NCBI GenBank assembly: GCA_046329575.1
Contig: JAXLUJ010000004.1
Location: 256,791-320,790 of the forward strand
DNA from: UBA1941 sp046329575
GTDB lineage: Bacteria; Bacteroidota; Bacteroidia; Chitinophagales; LD1
Direction of reading: 5' to 3'
Length of the DNA stretch: 64,000 bases
Numbering within the stretch: position 1 is the first letter of the stretch; every line of letters begins with the position of its first letter. The translations under genes and the position numbers were made by a program. The notes beneath the pieces are model-generated. The model searched no databases. It saw nothing but the letters and a program-made list of their open reading frames with translations, and was not told the origin of the DNA. Below are positions 52,588 through 62,310 of the stretch, piece by piece.

Positions 52588-54066
52588 ATGAAACACATTA
52601 TAATGCTCTGTTTGTTATGTTATTCCAGCTTAGGTTTCGCCCAAAAGCACCACATCAAACCATTTCCTTATCCAAAAACGGATTTAAGTTCCCGAGCGAA
52701 TCCCAAACACCTGATTGCGAGTTCTGATTATAATTTTGATGGTTCGGCATATCAAATAGCCGATACGATTTTATATGGCTATGGAACAGGAAACCGCATG
52801 TACGATACCGTAACCACTTTTGATTTGACGGGAGGAAGCATGGTTCCAATGGCACGCAATGTTTACCGTTTCAGTTCAGGATTGCAAGTGATTTTTCAGG
52901 CAGAACAGGAATGGACTGGTAGCGCATGGCGAACCACTTATGATGAAACCAGCGATTATAACGATACGCTAAAAACGTTTTCTCTTTCAAGAACCTGGAA
53001 TGGCGCCATCAATGGTCTTCAAAACTTACGTCAGGAAGTTTATCGTTATAATGCTTCCAATCAGTTAACATCATCTACGTTCTCGAGTTGGGATTCGGCA
53101 AGTGCGATGTGGCAAATTTACGAACTGGATTCACAGGAATTCACGGGCGGAAAATTAAGTTTGAAAAGATCGTGGATTGGCAACTCACATGGCGGCATTC
53201 AAAATAAATTTCGGGCAACTTATGCTTATCCGGCTTCCCATGTAACTGTTTTATGGGAAGATTGGGATTCGGTACACGGAAATTGGTTTAATGTAGATCG
53301 TTTTGATGATCAGTACACCGGAAGTGATCTCACTCATTCTTTGGTGGAATACTATGATACGGCAGCTTCCGTTTGGAAAAATAATACGCAAACCGATTTC
53401 CAATACACTTCCGGGAAACTGACTTTAAAAACCGGACAAACGTGGAATGCAGGGTCGTCGATATGGGAGAACTATTCCAAAAGTTCGTATCAATATTCCG
53501 GGAATAATCTTGTTCAAACCACTGAAGAACTATGGAACGCCGGGCAGTGGATGAAATCAGGGAGATATACCAATATTTACAATCTTCATAATGATGTAAT
53601 CGCCTATATTTCGGAAGACGGCAACGATCAAAACAATAGCTGGTTCTTTACTTATATGGATACCCTGTTTTTTGATGCCGACTTTAATTTAACTGCTGAT
53701 ATCCCACGCCGATTTGATACGGTAAGCCATTTATGGAAACCAGATTTATACGCCAATGCGGCGTATTATTACTACAAAGAATACGATCCTAATGGGATCA
53801 GCAATATTCCTACGTCCGGAATGACACTCTTCCCGATACCGACGGCGAATCAACTGCACCTTAGTTATGAGTCGCCATCCAGTGGCGTGGTGCAATTAGC
53901 TATAGCCGATGCGCAGGGCGCTGTAGTTTACAGCCAGGAATTTTACGAAACGCCTGGCCAGAATCAAATGACTTTGTGGTTTGAAGATTTAGCAGCAGGT
54001 TATTATACGGTTCAACTAATAAGGAAAGGTGAGAAGACATACTGTGGCCGCTGGCTCAAGCGTTAA
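52588..54066 (+). CDS. Secreted repeat protein with type IX sorting tail
   Basis: 492 residues from the ATG at 52588; an ATG seven codons earlier is rejected because the signal peptide MKHIIMLCLLCYSSLGFAQ starts here. Between about 65 and 370 there are repeated units of about 40-45 residues with the rhythm YxY..gnL......W......W.n (for example SKSSYQYSGNNLVQTTEELW). They recall beta-hairpin YD/RHS-like repeats, without a known catalytic domain. The C-terminus is a type A T9SS domain (LFPIPTANQLHLSYESP...YCGRWLKR). Likely a surface-displayed structural protein; function not recognised. Its 3' end overlaps the convergent peroxidase gene by 11 nt. Confidence 0.8.
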   Translation: MKHIIMLCLLCYSSLGFAQKHHIKPFPYPKTDLSSRANPKHLIASSDYNFDGSAYQIADTILYGYGTGNRMYDTVTTFDLTGGSMVPMARNVYRFSSGLQVIFQAEQEWTGSAWRTTYDETSDYNDTLKTFSLSRTWNGAINGLQNLRQEVYRYNASNQLTSSTFSSWDSASAMWQIYELDSQEFTGGKLSLKRSWIGNSHGGIQNKFRATYAYPASHVTVLWEDWDSVHGNWFNVDRFDDQYTGSDLTHSLVEYYDTAASVWKNNTQTDFQYTSGKLTLKTGQTWNAGSSIWENYSKSSYQYSGNNLVQTTEELWNAGQWMKSGRYTNIYNLHNDVIAYISEDGNDQNNSWFFTYMDTLFFDADFNLTADIPRRFDTVSHLWKPDLYANAAYYYYKEYDPNGISNIPTSGMTLFPIPTANQLHLSYESPSSGVVQLAIADAQGAVVYSQEFYETPGQNQMTLWFEDLAAGYYTVQLIRKGEKTYCGRWLKR

Positions 54067-54622
54067 GCAGTTTCACAATATCCGCTTCCATTTCTTCGGG
54101 CTTAGTGGTTGGCGCATAGCGCTGCACCGGTTTACCGTTACGGTCGATCAAAAATTTGGTGAAGTTCCATTTGATACCGGAAGTGAACCAACCGCCTAAT
54201 TTACTTTTAAGAAATTTGAAAATTGGATGTGTATTGCTGCCGTTCACATCAATTTTAGAGAACATCTGAAAGGTAACTCCATAGTTAAGTACGCAACCCT
54301 CGGCTATAGATTTTTCATCGCCGGGTTCTTGATTAGCGAACTGATTGCAAGGAAAACCCAGAATAATAAGGCCACGGTCTTTGTACTTCTGATACAAGTT
54401 TTCTAGGCCTTCAAATTGTGGGGTAAGGCCGCATTTACTGGCGGTATTCACCACAATCACTACTTTCCCCCTGTAGCTTTCCATTGAAATTTCTTTGCCT
54501 TGTAAACTTTTAGCAGAAAGCTGATAGAAGTTAGCGCTCATATTGTTTTGATGTTTATTGGTAAAATAAAGAATGGCGAATAAACAACAAATCATTAAGC
54601 CGACTGCATACAATTTCTTCAT
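54056..54622 (-). CDS. Glutathione-peroxidase-family thiol peroxidase, membrane-anchored
   Basis: 188 residues from MKKLYAV; an upstream ATG at 54640 adds six residues. An N-terminal hydrophobic segment (about 5-21) is either a signal anchor or signal peptide. The GPx core has NTASKCGLTPQ with peroxidatic Cys64, LGFPCNQF with Cys92 and Gln94, and KWNFTKFLID with Trp and Asn. The Cys-type enzyme with a second cysteine normally uses thioredoxin rather than glutathione. It should act in the periplasm. Confidence 0.92.
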   Translation of the reverse strand: MKKLYAVGLMICCLFAILYFTNKHQNNMSANFYQLSAKSLQGKEISMESYRGKVVIVVNTASKCGLTPQFEGLENLYQKYKDRGLIILGFPCNQFANQEPGDEKSIAEGCVLNYGVTFQMFSKIDVNGSNTHPIFKFLKSKLGGWFTSGIKWNFTKFLIDRNGKPVQRYAPTTKPEEMEADIVKLLNA

Positions 54623-54710
54623 TGGTATATGGATGTTCACGTTATTAAAGTGCTATAGATTCAAGGCCCTTACATTTTAAATATGAAAATAGTTAAATGT
54701 AGCTACAGCC

Positions 54711-54863
54711 AGGCGTTGCGGTAGCGGGCGGCAAGGCCACGCCGAAGGCGTGGGTGCGGAACGAAGTGGGGCACGGGAGGCGAAGCCGTACCCTGAAAGC
54801 ACGCGACCCCAAAGCCAACCGGTTGCTCCATTCCGGCAACCGGTTGGCTTTGGGGTACCGCCA
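54711..54863. repeat. GC-rich palindromic intergenic element with a perfect 21-bp hairpin
   Basis: The 315-nt space between the peroxidase and CoA-disulfide reductase genes (54641-54955) encodes no convincing protein. It holds a perfect inverted repeat with arms 54806-54826 and 54836-54856 and a 9-nt loop (TCCATTCCG). A smaller hairpin CCACGCC-GAA-GGCGTGG lies at 54737-54753. An outer GCGGTA / TACCGC pairing (54718-54723 with 54856-54861) partly competes. GAACGAAGTG at 54759-54768 is identical to 24976-24985. No T run follows on either strand, so it is not a classical terminator. It may be a dispersed REP-like or non-autonomous repeat. Confidence 0.65.
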
Positions 54864-54955
54864 TAATAATTGACCATAATCATTCCGGACGGTAACAATT
54901 GTTGCCGAATCACGGCTGCTACCCTGATATTTTCGTTCTTAAATTTTTTTAAAAC

Positions 54956-56593
54956 ATGAAGTACATCATCATTGGGGCTGTGGCCGGTGGCGCCAGCGCT
55001 GCCGCGCGATTGAGGCGATTGGATGAAGCAGCAGCCATCGTATTATTTGAAAAAGGAGCGTATATATCGTATGCCAACTGCGGCCTACCCTACTACATTG
55101 GAGAGGTGATTGAGAAACGTGAGAAACTGTTTGTGCAAACAGCAGCCAGTTTCAACCAACGATTCCGAATAGACGTACGAATCAAAACTGAAATTCTTTC
55201 CATTGATCCGAAACTTAAAAAGGTAACTGCATTGCGCCTGGATACCGGTGAAAAGTATGAAGAACATTACGATAAACTGATTTTATCGCCCGGAGCGGAG
55301 CCTATTCGGCCACCGCTTCCCGGCATATCGCTACCCGGAATTTTCACCCTGCGCAACGTAGCCGATACCGACCTGATCAAAGCTTATGTTGATCGATTCA
55401 GAAATGGTAAGGCGGTGGTAGTAGGCGCCGGTTTCATTGGGCTGGAAATGGCTGAAAACCTACATGCTTTGGGTATGGATGTTACCATCATCGAAATGGG
55501 AAATCAGATATTGGCGCCACTGGATACAGCAATGGCGAGGATGGTAGAAAATCATGTAATTGCCAAAGGCGTTCATTTAAAATTGGAACAGGCCGTGAGT
55601 GGATTTAGTGAGGCCAACGGAGCCATTTCGGTGATGCTTCAGAGTGGAGAAACGCTTCCGGCAGATGTTGTGATGCTATCGATTGGTGTTCGGGCAGATA
55701 CGCGATTAGCCGCCGCAGCCGGATTGCGAATTGGCGAAGCAAAAGGCATTTGGGTAAACGAATATCTCCAAACTTCCGATGCCTCGATTTATGCAGTTGG
55801 AGATGCGATTGAATTTCCCAATCCGATTACCGGTAAATCGATGAACACGTATTTAGCCGGGCCTGCCAACAAGCAGGGCCGCATTTGCGCCAACAACGTG
55901 GTTTTGGGAAATCAATTCAAATACGAGGGCGCCATCAATACTGCCATAGTTAAGGTTTTTGATCTTACCGTAGGAAGCGCGGGCATGGCCTCAAAACACC
56001 TGAAGGCGGCCGGAATGGCCCATCAGGTTTCCATAACCCACAGCGGCTCACATGCCGGTTATTATCCCGGTGCGCAGCAAATGAGCATTCAACTGGCGTT
56101 TTCCCCATCGGGTAGCATGTTGGGAGCGCAGGTAGTAGGATATGAAGGCGCCGACAAGCGTTTAGACGTGCTTTCGGGCATCATTCAAAACAAAGGAAAT
56201 ATCAGCGACCTTACTGATTTTGAACACGCCTACGCCCCACCCTATTCCTCGGCCAAAGATCCTGTGAATATAGCCGGCTTTGTGGCTGAAAACATACTTA
56301 CCGAAAGAGTAAGGACCGTTCAATGGGATGAAATCGCAGCAACAGACTTTTTTATTTTGGATGTGCGAACAGCAGCAGAATTTGCCAAAGGTGCACTTCC
56401 CCATGCTGTAAACATTCCGGTTGATACGTTGCGCGGCAGATTGTCTGAAATTCCAAATGACCGCAAAATCTTAGTGTACTGTCAGGTGGGGTTACGGGGT
56501 TATTTGGCTTACCGGATTCTGGCACAATGCGGATATAACCAACTCTACAATTTATCGGGAGGTTATACTACGTGGAGCGCGGCGGTGCGATAA
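54956..56593 (+). CDS. CoA-disulfide reductase with C-terminal rhodanese domain
   Basis: 545 residues. The FAD motif IIGAVAGGASAAARLRR is at the N-terminus. The single redox cysteine sits in YISYANCGLPYYIG (Cys42), as in CoA-disulfide/CoA-persulfide reductases. An NADPH motif VVVGAGFIGLEMAENL lies near 159-174. The C-terminal rhodanese domain (about 455-545) has LDVRTAAEF and VYCQVGLRGY with catalytic Cys. CoADR-rhodanese proteins can reduce CoA persulfide and polysulfides, delivering sulfide. This is the third persulfide-related gene in the window. Its 3' end overlaps the convergent cinA-like gene by 26 nt. Confidence 0.92.
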   Translation: MKYIIIGAVAGGASAAARLRRLDEAAAIVLFEKGAYISYANCGLPYYIGEVIEKREKLFVQTAASFNQRFRIDVRIKTEILSIDPKLKKVTALRLDTGEKYEEHYDKLILSPGAEPIRPPLPGISLPGIFTLRNVADTDLIKAYVDRFRNGKAVVVGAGFIGLEMAENLHALGMDVTIIEMGNQILAPLDTAMARMVENHVIAKGVHLKLEQAVSGFSEANGAISVMLQSGETLPADVVMLSIGVRADTRLAAAAGLRIGEAKGIWVNEYLQTSDASIYAVGDAIEFPNPITGKSMNTYLAGPANKQGRICANNVVLGNQFKYEGAINTAIVKVFDLTVGSAGMASKHLKAAGMAHQVSITHSGSHAGYYPGAQQMSIQLAFSPSGSMLGAQVVGYEGADKRLDVLSGIIQNKGNISDLTDFEHAYAPPYSSAKDPVNIAGFVAENILTERVRTVQWDEIAATDFFILDVRTAAEFAKGALPHAVNIPVDTLRGRLSEIPNDRKILVYCQVGLRGYLAYRILAQCGYNQLYNLSGGYTTWSAAVR

Positions 56594-57092
56594 ACCATTG
56601 GGAAACCACACTGGCCACGGCCTCTAACAACGCATTGGCTGCCTTTTTCCGGACCGTTAACGGACTTCCATAAAAACGAAATCTTGAATTGACCACTTGT
56701 TTGCCAAAACAAACGGAGATGAATATGGTACCCACAGGTTTTTCGGCGCTTTCGCTTGCGCCCGGAGCGGCCAATCCGGTAATCGCAGCATACACATCGG
56801 CCTTGATACATTTTTTTAGATTTTTAGCCAGGCGTTCGGTAACCTCAATCGATTCACAGGTAAAGGTTTGAACCATTTTCTTTGGTACTTTCAACAAACC
56901 ACACTTTACATTTTCGTGATAACAGACAATAGCGCCCATTAAAACTTCCGAAGTTCCTATTGTTCCGGCAAGATCATGTGCCGCCAAACCGGAAGTAACA
57001 CTTTCGGCTAATGCGAGGGTTAGTTTATAGTGCTTCAGAACGCTAATACATTTTTGCGCTGCAGTAGGCATAAGCTTTTCGGTAAAAACCAT
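56568..57092 (-). CDS. CinA C-terminal domain protein (NMN deamidase-like)
   Basis: 174 residues if it starts at MVFTEKLMP; a longer frame begins at 57131. The domain has LALAESVTSGLAAHDLAG, GAIVCYHENVKCGLLKVP and TGLAAPGASESAEKPVGTIF, which match CinA C-terminal/PncC, an NMN amidohydrolase in NAD recycling. The N-terminal MoCF-like domain of full CinA is absent. The usual AESCTGG motif reads AESVTSG here, so a cysteine and a glycine are replaced; activity should not be assumed. Confidence 0.85.
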   Translation of the reverse strand: MVFTEKLMPTAAQKCISVLKHYKLTLALAESVTSGLAAHDLAGTIGTSEVLMGAIVCYHENVKCGLLKVPKKMVQTFTCESIEVTERLAKNLKKCIKADVYAAITGLAAPGASESAEKPVGTIFISVCFGKQVVNSRFRFYGSPLTVRKKAANALLEAVASVVSQWFIAPPRST

Positions 57093-57162
57093 AAAATAAA
57101 ATGCCAACGTCAGTAACTCGCCGTTGGCCAATCACAGGAATTTGTGAAGTTTACCCCCGAAA

Positions 57163-58428
57163 ATGGAAACGGAATCGAATTACAGACCACTTTTCCGACA
57201 GCTCCGCTGCTGTGTATTGCTGCCTACTTATAACAATGCAGGTACAATTGCTGCTGTGCTTCAGGATGTACTACGTTACACCTCAGAGGTTTGTGTGGTA
57301 AATGATGGAAGTACCGATAATACGGCGGCCATTCTGTCGCAATTTCCTCAAATCAAGTTGCACAGCTATGCTCAAAACCGAGGAAAAGGCTGGGCTTTGC
57401 GGCAGGGATTTGAATTTGCCCGGCAGCAAGGATATGATTTCGCGATTACAATAGACTCTGACGGTCAGCATTTTGCCGACGATCTTCCCACCTTCCTAAA
57501 AGCTTTACAAACCGATAAGCACGCTATTTTCATTGGTGCGCGAAATATGGACCAATCGGCCGTGCCCGGAAAGAGCAGTTTTGGCAATAAATTCTCCAAT
57601 TTCTGGTTCCGGCTGGAAACCGGCATTGATATGCCGGATACCCAAAGCGGTTACCGGCTTTACCCGCTTCGCGATTTACAGGGCACTCATTTTCTAACTG
57701 TAAAGTATGAATTTGAGATCGAAGTATTAGTTCGCGCCGCATGGAAGAATATCGGAATAAAATCGGTACCGGTGAAAGTGTATTACCCTCCTGCCGAAGA
57801 GCGTGTTTCCCATTTTCGTCCGTTTCGCGATTTTTCACGCATTAGTGTTTTAAACACAGTACTTGTTCTTATCACCTTCTTGTACATCAAACCGCGTAAT
57901 TTTTTCCGCTACTTTCAAAAAAAAAGTCTGCGTGAAATCCTGAACGAGCACCTGATCCGTTCCCACGAACCGCCATTGGTAAAAGCACTTTCGGTTGCTA
58001 CCGGTGTTTTTTTTGGAATTGCGCCCTTTTGGGGTCTGCAAATGGTGTTGGTTTATGCCATTACTGCCTTATTTCGTTTGAACAAGGCATTGGCGCTAAT
58101 CTGTTCGAATATCAGCATTCCACCAATGATTCCTTTCATTTTATATGGAAGTTATGTTACCGGAGGACTTTGGCTTCACGGTGCCAGCAATGACGAGGTT
58201 CTTGGCCGCTTTTATTTTCTGGAAGTGATTCACGACTGGATGCAGCACGCTATTGAAAGAATGCAGATCAACGATCAGGAACTATCGGCCAGAATTGTGA
58301 AGAATTTGTGGCAATACATATTGGGAAGCTTAACATTAGCAGGCTTTTCAGCCCTAATATCGGGTGTTGTCACCTATATTTTTGTAAAAAGAAGAAAGTC
58401 GGTGTACGCCGAAAAACTATCCTCATGA
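57163..58428 (+). CDS. Glycosyltransferase family 2 fused to DUF2062
   Basis: 421 residues. The GT2 domain (about 14-225) has LLPTYNNAGTI, VVNDGSTDNT and ITIDSDGQH (DXD-like metal site), and resembles dolichol-phosphate-mannose-type synthases. The C-terminal DUF2062 domain (about 270-415) has three or so helices with PPLVKALSVATGVFFGIAPFWG. It probably makes a lipid-linked sugar at the inner membrane. The stop overlaps the start of the next gene by 4 nt (ATGA), showing tight coupling with the trifunctional transporter. Confidence 0.9.
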   Translation: METESNYRPLFRQLRCCVLLPTYNNAGTIAAVLQDVLRYTSEVCVVNDGSTDNTAAILSQFPQIKLHSYAQNRGKGWALRQGFEFARQQGYDFAITIDSDGQHFADDLPTFLKALQTDKHAIFIGARNMDQSAVPGKSSFGNKFSNFWFRLETGIDMPDTQSGYRLYPLRDLQGTHFLTVKYEFEIEVLVRAAWKNIGIKSVPVKVYYPPAEERVSHFRPFRDFSRISVLNTVLVLITFLYIKPRNFFRYFQKKSLREILNEHLIRSHEPPLVKALSVATGVFFGIAPFWGLQMVLVYAITALFRLNKALALICSNISIPPMIPFILYGSYVTGGLWLHGASNDEVLGRFYFLEVIHDWMQHAIERMQINDQELSARIVKNLWQYILGSLTLAGFSALISGVVTYIFVKRRKSVYAEKLSS

Positions 58429-61400
58429 AATCGCTGCTGCAGTCGCTTTATCTGTATTTTGAAAAGCGGAGACCCTTTTTCTTTTTTCTAACTGCTGTTC
58501 TTGCTGCCGCATTGGTGTTAATTGCAACGAGAGTTCACATTGAAGAAGATGTTACGAAGTTGTTGCCTAACGGTAAGGAGATTGCCCGTACCAACGAATT
58601 ATTAAGGAACGCTCATTTTGCCGATCGGATAATTGTAAGAATACAATGGAATGACAGCGCAATTAATCAGGAAATGCTGATAGCTGCTGCCGATTTTGTT
58701 GACAGCGCGCTAACTCAGGCAAAGGGCGAAAAAGGTGGGTTAGTGAAGTCGGTAAAAAGCCAGATTGACGATCAATCGGTATTAGACATTTACGATGTTA
58801 TTCATCAGAACTTACCGTTGTTTTTAGAGGAAAAAGATTATTCATCAATTGATTCCATTACCGGAAATGAGGCGATAGCTGCGAATTTGGAACGCAATTA
58901 TAAAATACTGGCCTCGGCCAGTGGCGTGGCTTTGAAACGATTTATAGCCGACGATCCCAGCGGTATTTCCAATCTGGCACTAAAGAAAATGAATGGATTA
59001 CAGGTAGATGAAAACTACACCATCTACGACAATCATATCATCACAAAAGACCAGCGCGCTGTTTTATTATTTGTAATGCCGGAATATCCAGCAAATGAAA
59101 CCGGAAAGAATGCGCTGCTCATAAGCGAACTCAATCAGCTTACAAGTCGTGTTCATCAGTTCAACCCCAATCTGGAAATGCTTTACTATGGCGGCACAGC
59201 CGTTGCCGCCGGTAATGCCGGCCGTTTAAAGACGGATACTATCGTTACACTAAGCATAACTTTATTGGCGTTACTGGCATTTATATGGTTTGCTTTTCGC
59301 CGTAAGCGGGTTCCTTTTATCATGTTGCTCCCACTGGTATTCGGAAGTTTGTTTGCACTGGCCATAATCGCAGTAACCAAAGGATCCATTTCCAGTATTG
59401 CATTGGCTTCGGGAAGTATTGTAATGGGCATTGCCATTAATTATTCGGTTCATTTCTACATCCATTTCCGCCATTGCCGGAGCAATACCGAAACCATAGG
59501 CGACCTGCTGATGCCATTAACGGTAGGCAGCATCACCACTGTAGGTTCATTTTTTAGTTTGATGCTGGTGAAATCGCAAGTGTTGAACGACTTCGGACTT
59601 TTTGCGGGCCTTTCGCTGCTTGGCGCCGCTTTTACCACCCTTATTATTCTACCGCATTTTTTACCCGATACCTCAACTGAAAGCGAGCACCCCACTCCAC
59701 TCTGGATCGAGAAACTGGCCACTGCCGAATTTCCTAAAAGCGGATATGTGGTGGCCGTAATCGCTGTTATCACGATCTTCTTTCTTTTTCAAATCAAAAA
59801 GGTGCGTGTAGATGCTGACCTCAATAATTTGAATTACATGACCGCGGAAATGAAACGGGCAGAATTGGCGATTAACTCATTCGACAGCGATTCTGCAAAA
59901 ACTGTTTTTATTGCCAGCACTGGTACTAGCCGGGAAGAAGCTTTGCAGCATGCCGAAGAACTGAATAGGATGCTTGAGGAAGCGCTCCATAAACAGCAGA
60001 TACAACGACTATCTTCGGTAGTGAGTTTTATTCCATCTGAAAAGGAACAACAAGCAAAAATTGAACGATGGAGGCGCTATTGGACGGAAGCAAAAAAACA
60101 AAAATTGCTGCTGCAATTACATGAAGAAGGAGCAAAACTGGGGTTCAGGACTTCTGCATTTCAATCGTTCGAGCAATTGCTAAATAGAAATTATACAGTC
60201 GCCAACTTTGAAACCTTTACTCCTTTTCGAAGTGCATTTGCAGATGAGTATCTTATTGATGGTAAGAACTATAAGGCAATTATGACAGCCGTTCAAATTG
60301 AAAGGAAGAAGCGACCCCAGCTTTATGAACAAATTTCAAGATTAGAAGGAAACGTCATCCTGGATAAGCAAGTTATTACCAGCAGCCTGCTTACTGATGT
60401 TTACAACGACTTTAATTCCATTCTATTATATACCTCTGGTTTAGTGTTCATCGCATTGGTGTTAAGTTATGGCCGTTTTGAGTTGGCACTGATTACGTTC
60501 CTCCCAATGGTAATTTCCTGGATTTGGATACTCGGAATCATGGGCCTCACCGGTATGCACTTCAACCTCATCAATATCATACTTTCCACTTTCATTTTTG
60601 GCCTGGGCGATGACTTCGCCATCTTTATAACCGACGGCTTGCGGGAAAAGTACAAAAGCGGAAAAGATAATATTGCCGCGCACAAGGTTTCCATTTTTAT
60701 TGCCGCAGTTACTACCATTTTGGGTTTAGGCGCACTGATTTTTGCCAAACATCCGGCACTGCATTCTATAGCTGTTATTTCTATCATCGGCATCGTTTGT
60801 GTGTTGTTCATTGGCCGAACCGTTCAGCCTTTTCTCTTTAATTACTATCTGCAACACCGGGCCGATCAAGGTTTGCCCCCTTATACTTTGCTGCGTTTCG
60901 TGGTAACCTTTATCACCTATTCGTGGTTTGTAATTGGTTCTTTGGTGGTAGGCATTGTTGGCTTTGTGCTTTTTCGTACAATGAACCTGCCCGGCATCAA
61001 ACGGAGAAAGAGACACTATCATCGATTGATTCAGATTTGCGTAAAGATTACGGTTTATCTGCCTTACTATGTAAAGAAGAAGTATATCAACCGTGAGTTG
61101 ATGGATTTTAGCAAACCCGCCATCATCATAGCCAACCATTCTTCTATTCTCGATATTCTAACAACGGTGATGCAACATCCTAAATTGATTCTATTGACCA
61201 ACAAATGGGTGTACCACTCCCCTGTTTTTGGGCGGGTTGTGCAACTGGCCGACTATTACCCGGTGATGGAAGGCGCGGAACCGGCTACCGATAAGCTTCG
61301 TGATATTATGAACGACGGTTATTCCATCGTCATCTTCCCGGAAGGTACGCGGTCGGCCGATGGAAAAATCGGTCGATTCCATAAAGGAGCATTCTATTTG

Positions 61401-62285
61401 GCAGAAAAACTTCAGGCCGATATTGTTCCGCTATTGCTGCATGGACATCATGATGTGATCCCCAAGGGCGATTTCCACGTGTTCCCCGGTACGATGACCA
61501 TGAAGTATCTCCCGCGAATAAAACCGAACGACGTGCAATATGGAAATGGTTATGCCGCACGCACCAAGGCCATTTCAACTTATTTTAAAAGTGAATTTGA
61601 GAAGTTAAAGCAAGAACTGGAAACTCCGGCATATTTTGAAGGAAGGCTGGTCAACAATTATATCTACAAAGGCCCGGTACTGGAATGGTACACCCGTCAG
61701 AAAATCAAGATCGAAAAACTCTATACCACTTATGATCGCATTCTACCCAAAAAGGGAACGATAGTTGACTTGGGCTGTGGATTCGGATATATGGCGTATA
61801 TGTTGCATTACCTTTCTTCAGAACGCCGCTTGATTGGGGTAGATTATGATGAAGAGAAGATAGGAATGGCGAATCACAATTTTTCAAAAACAGAAGCTTT
61901 GAATTTTGTTCACGGAAGCATTGTAAACTTTAAATATGAAATGGCCGATGCTTTTGTAATAAACGATGTGTTGCACTATCTTACTTACGAAGAACAGGAA
62001 TTGGTAATCACCAGATGTGTAGAACACCTGAACACTAATGGCGTTTTGGTGATTAAGGACGGCGATTGTGAGGATACAAAAGGCACGCAAATGACGCGGC
62101 TTTCAGAGTTCTTTTCTACTAATTTTGGGTTTAATCAAATGGCCCATGGCCAAATGTTTTTTACTTCAGAAAGCAGGTTGCGCGCCACAGCTGAAAAACT
62201 TAATCTTAGTATAGAACTTGTTGAAAAATCGACAGTATCTTCCAATACGATCTTTCTGCTACGGCGAAAAGAACAGCCGGTTTAG
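58425..62285 (+). CDS. Trifunctional MMPL transporter / acyltransferase / methyltransferase
   Basis: 1286 residues from the ATG at 58425, which overlaps the preceding stop; a longer frame is an artefact. Residues about 1-880 form an RND/MMPL exporter with two groups of helices and a periplasmic loop each (LGDDFAIFITDGLREKY in the second half). Residues about 895-1060 are a PlsC-type acyltransferase (IIANHSSILDI near 900, FPEGTRSADGKIG near 972). Residues about 1090-1286 are a SAM methyltransferase (VDLGCGFGYMAYMLHYL near 1110, GVDYDEEKIG). Fusions of this type occur in Bacteroidota, often near flexirubin/aryl-polyene genes, and are thought to move and modify a lipid-linked product. No ketosynthase is seen here. 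Confidence 0.92.
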   Translation: MKSLLQSLYLYFEKRRPFFFFLTAVLAAALVLIATRVHIEEDVTKLLPNGKEIARTNELLRNAHFADRIIVRIQWNDSAINQEMLIAAADFVDSALTQAKGEKGGLVKSVKSQIDDQSVLDIYDVIHQNLPLFLEEKDYSSIDSITGNEAIAANLERNYKILASASGVALKRFIADDPSGISNLALKKMNGLQVDENYTIYDNHIITKDQRAVLLFVMPEYPANETGKNALLISELNQLTSRVHQFNPNLEMLYYGGTAVAAGNAGRLKTDTIVTLSITLLALLAFIWFAFRRKRVPFIMLLPLVFGSLFALAIIAVTKGSISSIALASGSIVMGIAINYSVHFYIHFRHCRSNTETIGDLLMPLTVGSITTVGSFFSLMLVKSQVLNDFGLFAGLSLLGAAFTTLIILPHFLPDTSTESEHPTPLWIEKLATAEFPKSGYVVAVIAVITIFFLFQIKKVRVDADLNNLNYMTAEMKRAELAINSFDSDSAKTVFIASTGTSREEALQHAEELNRMLEEALHKQQIQRLSSVVSFIPSEKEQQAKIERWRRYWTEAKKQKLLLQLHEEGAKLGFRTSAFQSFEQLLNRNYTVANFETFTPFRSAFADEYLIDGKNYKAIMTAVQIERKKRPQLYEQISRLEGNVILDKQVITSSLLTDVYNDFNSILLYTSGLVFIALVLSYGRFELALITFLPMVISWIWILGIMGLTGMHFNLINIILSTFIFGLGDDFAIFITDGLREKYKSGKDNIAAHKVSIFIAAVTTILGLGALIFAKHPALHSIAVISIIGIVCVLFIGRTVQPFLFNYYLQHRADQGLPPYTLLRFVVTFITYSWFVIGSLVVGIVGFVLFRTMNLPGIKRRKRHYHRLIQICVKITVYLPYYVKKKYINRELMDFSKPAIIIANHSSILDILTTVMQHPKLILLTNKWVYHSPVFGRVVQLADYYPVMEGAEPATDKLRDIMNDGYSIVIFPEGTRSADGKIGRFHKGAFYLAEKLQADIVPLLLHGHHDVIPKGDFHVFPGTMTMKYLPRIKPNDVQYGNGYAARTKAISTYFKSEFEKLKQELETPAYFEGRLVNNYIYKGPVLEWYTRQKIKIEKLYTTYDRILPKKGTIVDLGCGFGYMAYMLHYLSSERRLIGVDYDEEKIGMANHNFSKTEALNFVHGSIVNFKYEMADAFVINDVLHYLTYEEQELVITRCVEHLNTNGVLVIKDGDCEDTKGTQMTRLSEFFSTNFGFNQMAHGQMFFTSESRLRATAEKLNLSIELVEKSTVSSNTIFLLRRKEQPV

Positions 62286-62310
62286 GAATTTTAGTTGCTA
62301 AATTGCCGCA

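Noticed and set aside
54677..54913. 78-codon open frame through the GC-rich palindromic element
   Set aside because: Its composition is dictated by the hairpins and it has no protein-family character; treated as a repeat.
57530..57838. 102-codon antisense open frame opposite the GT2 gene
   Set aside because: Shadow of the conserved glycosyltransferase domain.
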